Below are positions 51,453-60,093 of a stretch of 63,119 bases of DNA, piece after piece. The stretch comes from Vibrio sp. HI00D65 (GTDB taxonomy: Bacteria > Pseudomonadota > Gammaproteobacteria > Enterobacterales > Vibrionaceae). The notes under the pieces are model-generated. The model did no database searches. It had not been told where the DNA came from and was given only the letters and a program-made list of their open reading frames with translations. A program made the position numbers and the translations under genes. The DNA lies in assembly GCF_001635455.1 (NCBI RefSeq), contig NZ_LWEH01000203.1:1-63119 (forward strand). The letters are read 5' to 3'. How positions within the stretch are numbered: the stretch's first letter is position 1; each line of letters starts with the position of its first letter.

Positions 51453-52150
51453 TGAAGAAAGTCATCACTTTAGCAGCCCTAGTATTTTCTAATTCAACGT
51501 TTTCGATGGGGGTTGATACCATGCTTTTAGTCAGCGATGAATATGGAAATGGTGTGTTTACTGTATCCAATGAAAAAACGATTCCTGAATTCATACAAAC
51601 AAAAATTATTCAAGTAGAAGTCCAAGACAACCAGCTAGTGAGAACGCCTTATACCGAAGACAACGTCGATGATTGGAGAGTTACCCTTACTCATCCCAAA
51701 ATGATTGTCGAGCCTGGTCGAGAAAAAAACGTAGGTGTTCGCTCTCTTTGCGGATCCAAATGCGACTTTAGTCATGACCAATATTTTTTTGTAAGATTCG
51801 AACCCTCGCCCTATGATCCTGAAGTTAACAAAAAATCGGAAGTGAGTAATAACTTCGGCTATCGTCCTATATTTGTTATACCGGCCAACAAGCAAAAAAT
51901 AGATTTTTCTATAGTAGTGAAAAATGACGAATTAGTTGTAGAAAATAACGGGAACACCTTTATTAAAGCGCACATAGACCAATGTAATGACAAAGTTAAC
52001 TCAGAATGCCAGCTAACTGCCCTCTCGCTCGCGGGGCGAAAACGAGGCTACAAGTTACCTAAACATATCGACACAAAAAACCTAATGGTCGAGGTTGTCA
52101 ATCATGACCAAAGCTACAGAAAGAAAGTTTATCTTGACGACGAAAAATAA
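51452..52150 (+). CDS. Periplasmic pilus-chaperone-like protein
   Basis: A 232-aa secreted protein; signal peptide MKKVITLAALVFSNSTFS. The mature part starts MGVDTMLLVSDEYGNGVFTVSNEK and has WRVTLTHPKMIVEPGREKNVGVRSLCGSKCD, where pilus chaperones have the lPP.f.L.PGe.q.VRl G1-strand pattern, then FVRFEPSPYDP. The C-terminal part fits a second Ig-like domain with one disulphide (CNDKVNSEC). It resembles chaperones of the alpha/CS1 class. Downstream pilus genes are broken, so it is an orphan. Confidence 0.6.
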   Translation: MKKVITLAALVFSNSTFSMGVDTMLLVSDEYGNGVFTVSNEKTIPEFIQTKIIQVEVQDNQLVRTPYTEDNVDDWRVTLTHPKMIVEPGREKNVGVRSLCGSKCDFSHDQYFFVRFEPSPYDPEVNKKSEVSNNFGYRPIFVIPANKQKIDFSIVVKNDELVVENNGNTFIKAHIDQCNDKVNSECQLTALSLAGRKRGYKLPKHIDTKNLMVEVVNHDQSYRKKVYLDDEK

Positions 52151-52246
52151 TGAGATATCGAGTTATTCTCATCCCTGATCTTTGCTTCAACGTCGAGTTA
52201 TGCCGAAACTCTAAAAGTACAAATTGAAGGTAATCAAGTTTATTAG
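52150..52246 (+). pseudogene. Start of a second pilus-operon gene, frameshifted and truncated
   Basis: ATG at 52150 overlaps the chaperone stop (TAATG) and reads MRYRVI; one base shift gives LFSSLIFASTSSYAETLKVQIEGN, a clear signal peptide followed by the start of a beta protein, then TAG at 52246. This looks like the 5' end of a pilin or usher-type gene cut by later rearrangement. Confidence 0.6.
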
Positions 52247-52758
52247 ATAATGTCTTAAATCGGGTTTGTTGCAAAAACTGAAGTGTTGTTGAGGTAGGCA
52301 CCTCAGACATATCTTTATTTTTTGCGACAAGCTTTTTTTATTCTGCTTATTATGTTGATTTAATGCACAATTTTTATTTTACTCAAGATTACGTTGCTAC
52401 AAATAATATGACACCAATCACATATTGGCTTGAAATGGTACGAATAAGGTAGCGTTTGTAAAAAACTCTGTTTATAAACTGTCTCGTATACCAATTTAGC
52501 TGACCTTCGGGGCCAGTTACTGCGGAGCAATTCCTAATAAAAATCTCTCCCAACTTTTTTTGCAGACCCATTGGTGACGCTACTATAGTGCACTGGTGTC
52601 GTTGCTACTGCTAACAAACAATCATTGACATAAAAACGCTAGATATTATTCGTTCTGCTTAATATTCAAGGCACACACGTACGGCCCTAAACTAGTATTG
52701 CATTTGCATTTGCATTTAGCCATGTCCGTGGTTTCTTAATGAATAATTTTATTCCAGA
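52247..52758. other. Gap between pilus remnant and toxin operon
   Basis: About 510 bp with no convincing gene on either strand; short frames here lack start signals and family features. TTTGTTGCAAAAACTG near 52263 recalls an IS end but could not be assigned. Confidence 0.4.
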
Positions 52759-52788
52759 TAAAAAGACGCTCTCGGGCGTCTTTTTTTG
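52759..52788 (+). terminator. Intrinsic terminator before the toxin operon
   Basis: AAAAAGACGC and GCGTCTTTTT pair around a short TCTCGG loop, ending in seven Ts on the plus strand. It separates upstream transcription from the toxin operon, which must have its own promoter between 52789 and 53011. Confidence 0.8.
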
Positions 52789-53011
52789 TAATGAGTACCT
52801 TAGGTATTTCACTGTCATTTTCATTTGTTTCATCTGTTTAGGGCGAGATACATGCGGTGTATCGCTGTTCGCCCACTTTTTATTTTTTCTCATCAAAAAG
52901 GAGCAAAGAAACAGAGTGAATAAGCCGTAATGCCTCTTTTAAATATTGTATCAAGGATACAAATATCTTTATTTCAGTTACTCAAAAAATCACAAAAGGA
53001 CGGTTACGAAT

Positions 53012-54130
53012 ATGAATACAACCCATATTACGACGGGGGAACTGTATCTTGGCTGCTCAGATTTACTCACGGATTACCTGAGTTCTTCTGAGCGCGCTTT
53101 GTTGAACCAGAAATACGCCAACTTACTGCAGTATCAAGAGGATCTTTACTCTGATCACCTCAGCTCAGATCTTGCGGTCAAGTCAGCAGCTTTTCAAGAA
53201 CAACTGAAGATGCAAGCCCACGTTTATACAAACGCTAACATGTCAGAACTGATCTCTGACTTGACTCTCGGATCGAGTTTCTCCGCTCTTGCAAGTGCAC
53301 TAAGAAGTATCTTACGCGAGCAAGGGACGGATGGGTTTCTGCCTAATGCTTCCATGATTGCTCAAGAGTTCAACACCCTAAAAGGTGAAGCCGAGTCTAA
53401 TGCGATACAAAGCAAACTTCTTTTTCAAAAGCTTGGCGTTATGAATACAGAAGTGAGCGATATCGACGCTCGATACACTGAGGTTATCAATGATATCGAA
53501 CAGGCGTTGAATCAAGAAATCAAGCAAAAAGTTGAAGAGATTACGCAGCTCAACCAAGAAATTTCAGCCAACATTCAAGCGATTATCGACGGCGGTAAAG
53601 AGGTTGGCGAAGGGATTGGGAAAATTGGCGTAGCCATTATTGCTTCGATCAACGTTGATCACACCGGCAAGCCAAAAGGGGAGTCTTCGGAGGATGGTGA
53701 ACTTGAATCCGACCACTCCAAGCCTTCTACGCAGTACATCATCTCAGGCATCAATAGCATCATGGATGGTACTACAGAGACGAGTGAGGCCGTTCGTCAA
53801 TTGGCAAGAAACAATGAGAGATTGGCCGAGCTGTATCAAGAGCTAGCGGAAGAAAATAGCTTATTGAGCGCAGCAAAATCCATTCAAGCTCAGAACGATT
53901 TATTCATAGATCAGGTAGCACTAACTTACGGTGCCTGGACCAATGTTGAGACGCATTGGAACAACGTTGCTGATCAATTTGCGGCGGCGGCCACCATTGT
54001 CGCCAGTGCGAGCACTGAACAAGAAATCCAGAATGTGATTCATGCTCTGGAACTCGGAGATATCGAGTGGAACGCGCTTGACGATCAAATTGACAACATC
54101 AAAGCGGTATATGCCGGAATAACCAATTAA
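53012..54130 (+). CDS. MakB-like subunit of tripartite alpha-pore-forming toxin
   Basis: A 372-aa protein from ATG 53012 (AAAGGACGG ribosome-binding site; an upstream TTG start is unlikely). It is almost wholly helical: long coiled-coil segments at residues ~70-200 (QKYANLLQYQEDLYSDHLSS, GEAESNAIQSKLLFQKLG) and ~260-350. A short, weakly hydrophobic segment with glycines (GGKEVGEGIGKIGVAIIASINV) forms the head. This fold is that of the ClyA/Hbl/XaxAB superfamily. Order B-A-E and gene sizes match makB of V. cholerae. Soluble, secreted without a signal peptide; Mak proteins leave through the flagellum channel. Confidence 0.7.
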   Translation: MNTTHITTGELYLGCSDLLTDYLSSSERALLNQKYANLLQYQEDLYSDHLSSDLAVKSAAFQEQLKMQAHVYTNANMSELISDLTLGSSFSALASALRSILREQGTDGFLPNASMIAQEFNTLKGEAESNAIQSKLLFQKLGVMNTEVSDIDARYTEVINDIEQALNQEIKQKVEEITQLNQEISANIQAIIDGGKEVGEGIGKIGVAIIASINVDHTGKPKGESSEDGELESDHSKPSTQYIISGINSIMDGTTETSEAVRQLARNNERLAELYQELAEENSLLSAAKSIQAQNDLFIDQVALTYGAWTNVETHWNNVADQFAAAATIVASASTEQEIQNVIHALELGDIEWNALDDQIDNIKAVYAGITN

Positions 54131-54182
54131 TCCCCACACGACAAATCTTAATCACCCTAAATAACTCTCAAAGGAAACTAAT

Positions 54183-55262
54183 ATGCTTACAGAAACAACC
54201 GTTGCCATTGACCAAGGTATGGTCGCTCAAAATTCACAGGCTCTTCAAATTCAAAACTACTGCAACAGTGTGCTGCAGCAAGTGCCAGTTGATTTTGGCA
54301 AATTCCCTGACCTGCATGATGACCAAACGCAAATTAATGCGGGTTTGGTCACTGCAAAAGGCCACGCCAATCAATACCTCAATACCATTCAACCAGAGAT
54401 CATCACCAACATTACCAATATTTCTAACTACTATTCGCTATATCAGACGATTCCAGTTGTGTGCCCTGAAGGCGCAACAAAAAAGCAGTGGCTTGATGCA
54501 CTAGCCGTGCTTCGAGATGAAGCGAGAAAATACCAAGAAGTATCAAGTAACACACGCCTTGTGATCCTGGGTCTGCATGACTCGCTGGTTGTGGACTCGG
54601 GTAACTTCCAAACGGTAGTGACAAACCTAAACAACAAAGTAGGCGGTGATAATGGTGTCCTAAATAAACTAAGTGGCGAAATTGATTCACTGAATGCCGC
54701 TGTTAGTGGTGCTATTGCCGGCATTGTAGCAGGCGGATTTTTAGTTGTCGGCGGTGCGTTCGTTACTGCGATCGGCGCAGTGGCTGACCTTGTTACTGCT
54801 GGGACATCAACGCCTGTGGTTATTGGTGGTGTTGCTATGATGGTTGCAGGTGGCGCAGGCATTGCGGCTGGTGCTACGATTTTGAAAAACTCACTAAAAT
54901 CGCGCCAAGAGATTTATCAACAACGCTCAACGCTAACAGCAGAAGTCAACATTGCTTCTGCAATTAGTAGTGGTTTTTCGGGCCTTCAAAACCAAGCTCA
55001 GCACGCCGTTACGGCTGCCTCTCAAATGAGCAACTCTTGGGATGCACTTTCCTCTGATTTAGACATGCTGAGCAAAGACATTAGTACTGGTATCAAATCT
55101 ACCGATGCTGTTCGCAAGATGTGGCTAACGGCCGCTAACTCGGTTGTAAAAGATGTCATCACTGACATCAACCTTACCAAGGCACAAATGGCCGGTGTCA
55201 GCCCAATTACTGTACCGAACAATACGACTCTCGCTGATTATGTCGATGGATTAGCCGCTTAA
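54183..55262 (+). CDS. MakA-like pore-forming toxin subunit
   Basis: A 359-aa helical protein. A strong hydrophobic hairpin at residues ~175-240 (VSGAIAGIVAGGFLVVGGAF and VVIGGVAMMVAGGAGIAAGA) lies between two coiled-coil halves, the layout of alpha-pore-forming toxins in which the head inserts into membranes. The N-terminus (MLTETTVAIDQGMVAQNSQA) has no signal peptide. Gene order and size (MakA ~369 aa) support a MakA-type toxin, which acts on vertebrate and invertebrate cells in V. cholerae. The ribosome-binding site AAAGGA is good. Confidence 0.78.
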   Translation: MLTETTVAIDQGMVAQNSQALQIQNYCNSVLQQVPVDFGKFPDLHDDQTQINAGLVTAKGHANQYLNTIQPEIITNITNISNYYSLYQTIPVVCPEGATKKQWLDALAVLRDEARKYQEVSSNTRLVILGLHDSLVVDSGNFQTVVTNLNNKVGGDNGVLNKLSGEIDSLNAAVSGAIAGIVAGGFLVVGGAFVTAIGAVADLVTAGTSTPVVIGGVAMMVAGGAGIAAGATILKNSLKSRQEIYQQRSTLTAEVNIASAISSGFSGLQNQAQHAVTAASQMSNSWDALSSDLDMLSKDISTGIKSTDAVRKMWLTAANSVVKDVITDINLTKAQMAGVSPITVPNNTTLADYVDGLAA

Positions 55263-55315
55263 TCTTTTGTTAATAGACCCCAAGACAGACGTTTTGGGGT
55301 CGTTCGGAGAATTTT

Positions 55316-56134
55316 ATGGGTACCAATACTGATGGCGTTTTGTCACAAGCTATTACCAACATGCAGGCTTCTGAAAAAGTGATTGCTCAATTCAGTGGTT
55401 TGCCTAGTAATGCCGTTACCATCCAACAAAGTATGGAAACGACCGTTAATCATCTTGTCCCCCAAATACAAAGTATGCAAGCTGATGCCTTATCGTTTGC
55501 CGACTCGATAGATGATGAGATCAATAACCAACTGGCGATACTAGATACGGAAACGGATGTAGAGCTACAAAGCTTTGTTGACCACGTGCAACAAGAGGCA
55601 AAGTCGACGCAGGTGGCTGTGGATGATTGTTTGGAGCAAGTGAGACAAGCAAATAAGACTATCGCTGAGAACAGCCAAGCGTTACAAACCATTACCGTAG
55701 ATTTGAAAGCCACTATTGCTGGGCTTCAATCGAACCTTGATGGTGAACAGCGGGAACTGGATGCACTGAATAAGCAGAAATACTACCTAATAGGCCTCGG
55801 TATCTTTGGCATACCTGGTCTAATTGCGTTAGCAGTGCTCATTTCGAATGCTCAGGATAAAGTCCACCATTTAGAGTCGCAGGTTAGGGCAACACAGAAT
55901 CAAATCAATCAGCAAGAGTCCTTTTTATTACAAACGCAGTACTTCACCCAAGATTTGAGTGATGTGATGGATAAAGTAGGCAAGGTGGCTAACTCTATAA
56001 GTTTTATCGTAGGAGACATCGACAATATTGCTAGCGATATTCAACATGGCGACATTACGAACCGTGACCAGATAAGACTTTACTTTATGGCCGCAAACCA
56101 GGAGTTGAAAACTCTGATCCACGATGTTTCTTAA
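55316..56134 (+). CDS. MakE-like subunit of tripartite toxin
   Basis: A 272-aa helical protein with a single short hydrophobic head (YYLIGLGIFGIPGLIALAVLI, residues ~155-175) between coiled coils, again the alpha-pore-forming-toxin layout. It starts 54 bp after the MakA-like stop and is likely in the same transcript. V. cholerae MakE is about this size and is needed with A and B for full lysis. No signal peptide. Confidence 0.7.
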   Translation: MGTNTDGVLSQAITNMQASEKVIAQFSGLPSNAVTIQQSMETTVNHLVPQIQSMQADALSFADSIDDEINNQLAILDTETDVELQSFVDHVQQEAKSTQVAVDDCLEQVRQANKTIAENSQALQTITVDLKATIAGLQSNLDGEQRELDALNKQKYYLIGLGIFGIPGLIALAVLISNAQDKVHHLESQVRATQNQINQQESFLLQTQYFTQDLSDVMDKVGKVANSISFIVGDIDNIASDIQHGDITNRDQIRLYFMAANQELKTLIHDVS

Positions 56135-56477
56135 CCCCATACTTAGCGTCGACCACGTAACGGGTTAAACAATATCTAAACTGAATATTACCGATTTTAA
56201 AATAACAACGGCTGAGTGGCGCCACCATCCGTATTAATGATGATTTAAGAGGTAATTGTCTTATCGAATTAAGGTACTGTTGTTTCGCCAAACAACTCTT
56301 ACCGCACCATTTAACATAATGTAAATAATGCGCATTATCATGTGGCTGATGTATTACTGTGTCTGTAATCGCAAAGTACAAAAATAGTATAAGTGCGTCT
56401 CATTCGAACTTGAAAATAGACTAAATAGGTTCTAGTTCTCTATAGTGTAATATCCAACGAGAGTAAATAATAACAAC
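56135..56477. other. Gap after the toxin operon
   Basis: 343 bp with no clear gene; short minus-strand frames look spurious. It probably holds the promoter of the 193-aa gene. Confidence 0.4.
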
Positions 56478-57059
56478 ATGACCATTCAGAAAGATTTTGG
56501 CTACTATCACCAATTATGTGACACCATCACTCATTCTTTACTGCATTTACTTTGTAAGGTTTCTGAGCAGCAACGATTTGTCCCAGTTTCTAGGCGTAAC
56601 GAGATACTGGTTAAATACCTTAAACCAAAGCTCAATAATAAGCAGTTCTCAATTGTTAAAAAAGACATTAAATTAATGATCCAAACTGCGAGAGCGAAAG
56701 GCTCTAATTTGGAAGAGAAGCTTTATTTATTGAATGAGAAAGCAAAAGAAACCAAAATCGGTGGCTTAGAACCATTGTATTCACTGCTCGAGTACCTATC
56801 CGATAAACAAGGCCTAGACTCGGAACTGTACCGCAGTGATGCCACGATGGAGTCTGATGTGCTCTACCTTAGTGAGGAGCACCTGAAACAGGATGACACC
56901 TCCACAACTTCAAGGCCTGCGGTATCCATATATACTCGTTCCGAACAAATCACAAGGATTGTCGATGATATCCAGCGTCATGGCAGTTACACTGCCGAAA
57001 TGAAAGATTGGAATGAAAAAACCAACCAAGCTCATATTCTATTGCACTGTGCTACATAA
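56478..57059 (+). CDS. Hypothetical helical protein downstream of the toxin operon
   Basis: A 193-aa protein (MTIQKDFGYYHQLCDTITHSLLHLLCKVSEQQ.., KQFSIVKKDIKLMIQTARAKGSNLEEKLYLLNEKAKE) that is helical, charged and without signal or membrane span. No family is recognised. It does not look like MakC or MakD, which precede makB in V. cholerae and are not seen in this window. It may be a partner of the adjacent replication gene or of the toxin. Confidence 0.5.
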   Translation: MTIQKDFGYYHQLCDTITHSLLHLLCKVSEQQRFVPVSRRNEILVKYLKPKLNNKQFSIVKKDIKLMIQTARAKGSNLEEKLYLLNEKAKETKIGGLEPLYSLLEYLSDKQGLDSELYRSDATMESDVLYLSEEHLKQDDTSTTSRPAVSIYTRSEQITRIVDDIQRHGSYTAEMKDWNEKTNQAHILLHCAT

Positions 57060-57471
57060 AAGCTAATTTTTTCAAGTATAAATAAAAACCCTTTTATTTA
57101 TATATATTTTTAACAACAGTATTTAGCATGAAAAACATATTCCCTGGCTCGAATGTTTGACAAAAGTGTAATTAATTTTACTTTATTCATTATGGTTGAT
57201 TAGTTACAAAATAACCACATAACTGCCAGGGTGTCATTCTAAGTTAATAACTTAAAATGAGATCTTATAAATAAATAAAAGTAGACTTTAAAATTCTGAT
57301 AGGTATATTTTGGGCCAATGTCACACTATCTATTTATTGATGAATTGAATTTTTATTTAAAACTAATTTGTATGAAAAGCAGCCTCCATCTATTTAAGTT
57401 AGCACAATTTGCTCTCATTATTAATAGAAGTATATGCAGCCGCATTACCACTCAACCACCAGTGAAATAGA
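57060..57471. other. AT-rich region upstream of ColE2-type repA
   Basis: No gene. The 412 bp are very AT-rich with TTTAT and AAATAA runs, and likely contain the repA promoter and a regulatory RNA region as in ColE2 plasmids. I could not identify the ColE2 origin here; in those plasmids it lies downstream of rep. Confidence 0.4.
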
Positions 57472-58677
57472 ATGAATACGCAAACTCAATCCGCTAATGC
57501 GCAAGTAGGCCATGCGGCAATGCGTCGTTTACTTGATACCGCACCTTATCTAGCTCGGTGCAGCGATAACAAAATGGCGAGTAACATTCGTCCTCGAGAA
57601 TACGCGATAAAGCGCCCATATATGCAAGTAAACCGTGCTGACATGATCTCTTGGTTAGTGTTTGATTTAGACCATAATAACCCAAACATATGGGACGATC
57701 AGACTTTACCTGCACCGAATTTTATTGTTCGTGACAAGCACAAGAATACCGCACATCTTTATTATGCCATCGTTCCTGTCTGTACAAGTGATAATGCAAG
57801 AGCCAAACCGATTCAATTCATGAAACGTGTATACCAGGCGATGGCAAAACAACTGAAAGCCGACCCCTGTTATGCCGGTATTATCGCAAAGACACCGCAT
57901 CACCCTATCTGGTCAACGACGGAGTTTCATGGCTACGTGTATGAGTTGTCGGAGTTAGCGGCACATGTTGAGATTGAATACACCTCTCACTGGGCAAGTA
58001 AGGAAAAAAGAGATACGAGTCATTCCCGCAACTGTACTCTGTTCGAAAAGCTACGCCATTTTGCTTATAGCATCGTTGACCAAGAACGAGAGCAAAGCTA
58101 CTACGAAGCATTCAAGGCGCGTGTCGAACAATATGCCCAGCGGTGTAATGACTTTGCGTTAAGAGGTTTCGAAAGCAACCTGCCACAGAGTGAAGTCAAG
58201 GCGACAACAAAAAGTGTGGCACGTTGGACTTGGGACAATTACGTAGGACGCGAATGTGTCAACCGGGGGGTAATGAACCTGGAGGATTCTTTGCCACTGA
58301 ATGTCCGTCAATCAATGGCCGCGAAAAGGACACACGGAGAGCGCAAAACGACAACGGCAAAAAAAGTCCTCACCGCCACACAAAAGCTGGTCAATGACAG
58401 ACAAAGGGTAACGCTCAGTGCGATAGCTGCTCTCAGTAAGCTCTGCCGACAGACAGTAAAGAAGTACCAGGCCATTATCGACAGTGTAATCAAACAACCT
58501 GACATCATCCCCCTTACCGAACTTCTTCGCTTAAGAGTGGCCGTTAATTATGCTGTATCAGATAACTGCGCCAAGCCGAATGGCCATGAAAAAAGAAAGG
58601 GTAAAATCGTCTCGAACGAGCGAGAGTTCAATAAAGATCGACTATCTCAAACATTGCATCGGCTTTTTAAAGAGTAG
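57472..58677 (+). CDS. repA: ColE2-type plasmid replication initiator RepA
   Basis: A 401-aa replicase-family protein. The N-terminal part holds MISWLVFDLDHNNPNIWDDQTLPAPNFIVRDKHKNTAHLYYAIVPV, the ColE2 Rep core with acidic residues for primer synthesis, then AGIIAKTPHHPIWSTTEFHG. A basic C-terminal helix-turn-helix (TLSAIAALSKLCRQTVKKYQ) would bind the origin. This family makes its own primer, independent of DnaG. Its presence next to a Rep_3 replicon implies a multireplicon or cointegrate. Confidence 0.88.
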   Translation: MNTQTQSANAQVGHAAMRRLLDTAPYLARCSDNKMASNIRPREYAIKRPYMQVNRADMISWLVFDLDHNNPNIWDDQTLPAPNFIVRDKHKNTAHLYYAIVPVCTSDNARAKPIQFMKRVYQAMAKQLKADPCYAGIIAKTPHHPIWSTTEFHGYVYELSELAAHVEIEYTSHWASKEKRDTSHSRNCTLFEKLRHFAYSIVDQEREQSYYEAFKARVEQYAQRCNDFALRGFESNLPQSEVKATTKSVARWTWDNYVGRECVNRGVMNLEDSLPLNVRQSMAAKRTHGERKTTTAKKVLTATQKLVNDRQRVTLSAIAALSKLCRQTVKKYQAIIDSVIKQPDIIPLTELLRLRVAVNYAVSDNCAKPNGHEKRKGKIVSNEREFNKDRLSQTLHRLFKE

Positions 58678-59401
58678 AGCTTCGGAAAGCTTGATTTAAA
58701 CCGTCATACTTTGAGAGAGATATGCCCATTTCAGCTCATATAAAAACTGATTTAATCATATTTATAAATGGACTAAGACAGACTTAGCCAAAAACAGTCG
58801 GTGACTAAAGAATAAGGCCACTGCAGCTCAGGAACTGTATTAACAAGTCTACCTGCTGCACAAACAATGTGGCTTGAAGCCCAATTCCATTCTTAATGCT
58901 TAAACCGACGCACTTTCGCATAAAAAATCCGCATCAACATCGATGTATCTTGCTTGCGAAAAATGGAAGCAAACAAAGGTATCGCACGGACAGCATTGTC
59001 ACTGACACGATCATCCAGTCAACAGACATACCTTATTGATAATAACTACAATAAAATAAGAGTCACAGTCAATTTCACACAAAGATTTAAGTTAATTGGG
59101 AATCCAAAGCAGATAAGACGGTTAACGTCGCTCTGCGAGCCCTAGCGCGCGTAAATATCGCGATTTAAAGACGGCTAAGTTCTCTTTAGTCAAACATTCG
59201 TAATAAAAAAGTGGACTTTCCAAGCTAGGCAGGTCCTCTGCGTCTGCACGTCTGATGGAAATACATCTTACCTCAAATCGGACCTGCTGACTAGGCAGGT
59301 ATACTCCCCACAAATGAGTTTAGTTGCGTATTTTGAGATTGCTCAAACTTGGGTGCAATTTCGGCGGAGCTATTTCTGTCTTTCAGTGATGAGGGTTTAA
59401 A
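58678..59401. other. Gap between repA and the RfaH-like gene
   Basis: About 720 bp. A minus-strand frame at 59122-59313 (SPLFYYECLTKENLAVFKSRYLRAL..) has protein-like composition but only a TTG start and no family. GGCGGAGC at ~59364 recalls the ops core (GGCGGTAGC) bound by RfaH but is imperfect. The ColE2-like origin is expected near the repA end but was not pinned. Confidence 0.4.
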
Positions 59402-59848
59402 ATGCAAGCATGGTTTTTACTCTATAGTGGAAATGGAAAGGATAAAAAAGGTCACCTAATTGCTTTACTTGAGCAACAGGGGATTGAGGTTTATCAACCG
59501 ATGATGACCATTTATAAAGTGCGCCAAGATCGTCCAGGGCAGTTCAGAAAAAAATCGGTACCGCTCTTCGCCAATTACCTTTTTGTTCGTTTTGACCATT
59601 CACAACTCAACTTTTCACACATTTTACGTCTCTCTGGCGCCTCATACTTTGTTCGTTCATGTAATTGCTTTGCTACCATGCCCAGCGAATTTATCGAACA
59701 ACTCAAGCAGAGCTTAAGCGAAAAAAAATCGCGACAGGGTGCCAGTCATAACGATACCAAGCAATTGATTAAATTGATAAAAAATGAGCCAAAAGATGCA
59801 GAGAGAGTCAAGTTACTGCACCAATCTTTAGTGTTCCAAGCTCGCTAA
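59402..59848 (+). CDS. RfaH/NusG-family antiterminator paralogue lacking the KOW domain
   Basis: A 148-aa protein. The NGN domain (residues 1-~105) is complete: MQAWFLLYSGNGKDKKGHLIALLEQQGIEVYQPMM, PLFANYLFVRFDHSQLNF and ASYFVRSCNCFATMPSEFIEQL. RfaH has a C-terminal KOW domain of ~55 residues; here only ~45 polar helical residues follow (NDTKQLIKLIKNEPKDAERVKLLH..) with no KOW pattern. Plasmid-borne RfaH-like proteins (ActX and relatives) regulate transfer or capsule operons. Without KOW it could still bind RNA polymerase but not recruit ribosomes. Confidence 0.8.
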   Translation: MQAWFLLYSGNGKDKKGHLIALLEQQGIEVYQPMMTIYKVRQDRPGQFRKKSVPLFANYLFVRFDHSQLNFSHILRLSGASYFVRSCNCFATMPSEFIEQLKQSLSEKKSRQGASHNDTKQLIKLIKNEPKDAERVKLLHQSLVFQAR

Positions 59849-59985
59849 ATCTTAAGCAGAAAATTCGATTTTAATTCGCCGTTACTTTCCTTTTCTATCA
59901 TGGTGCCCGTTAATATCAACGCTGCTCACTTGGATATGGCGACGTCGTTATTTCACATATCACGCCACGCAACAGTATCAATTTG
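59770..59985 (+). repeat. Duplicated segment, copy 1 (RfaH-like 3' end plus spacer)
   Basis: The end of the RfaH-like gene and ~135 bp after it recur at 61085-61290. Shared blocks are AAAATGAGCC, AAGT-A-CTGCA, TTTAATTCGCCGT and CGTTATTTCACATATC. The copy in between holds a LysR gene. Identity is moderate, so the duplication is not recent. Confidence 0.8.
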
Positions 59986-60093
59986 TAAAACAAATCAGCT
60001 TAGTTGTCGAGGTTACCTGAATTTAGGCTTTGTTTTTCGAAACAGGAAACCATAAAAATTATAATTCTTTTGTGTCAGAAGGTTAGTCGAATT

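Noticed and set aside
52687..52930. Short frames on both strands around the terminator at 52759
   Set aside because: They cross a strong intrinsic terminator hairpin and lack ribosome-binding sites.
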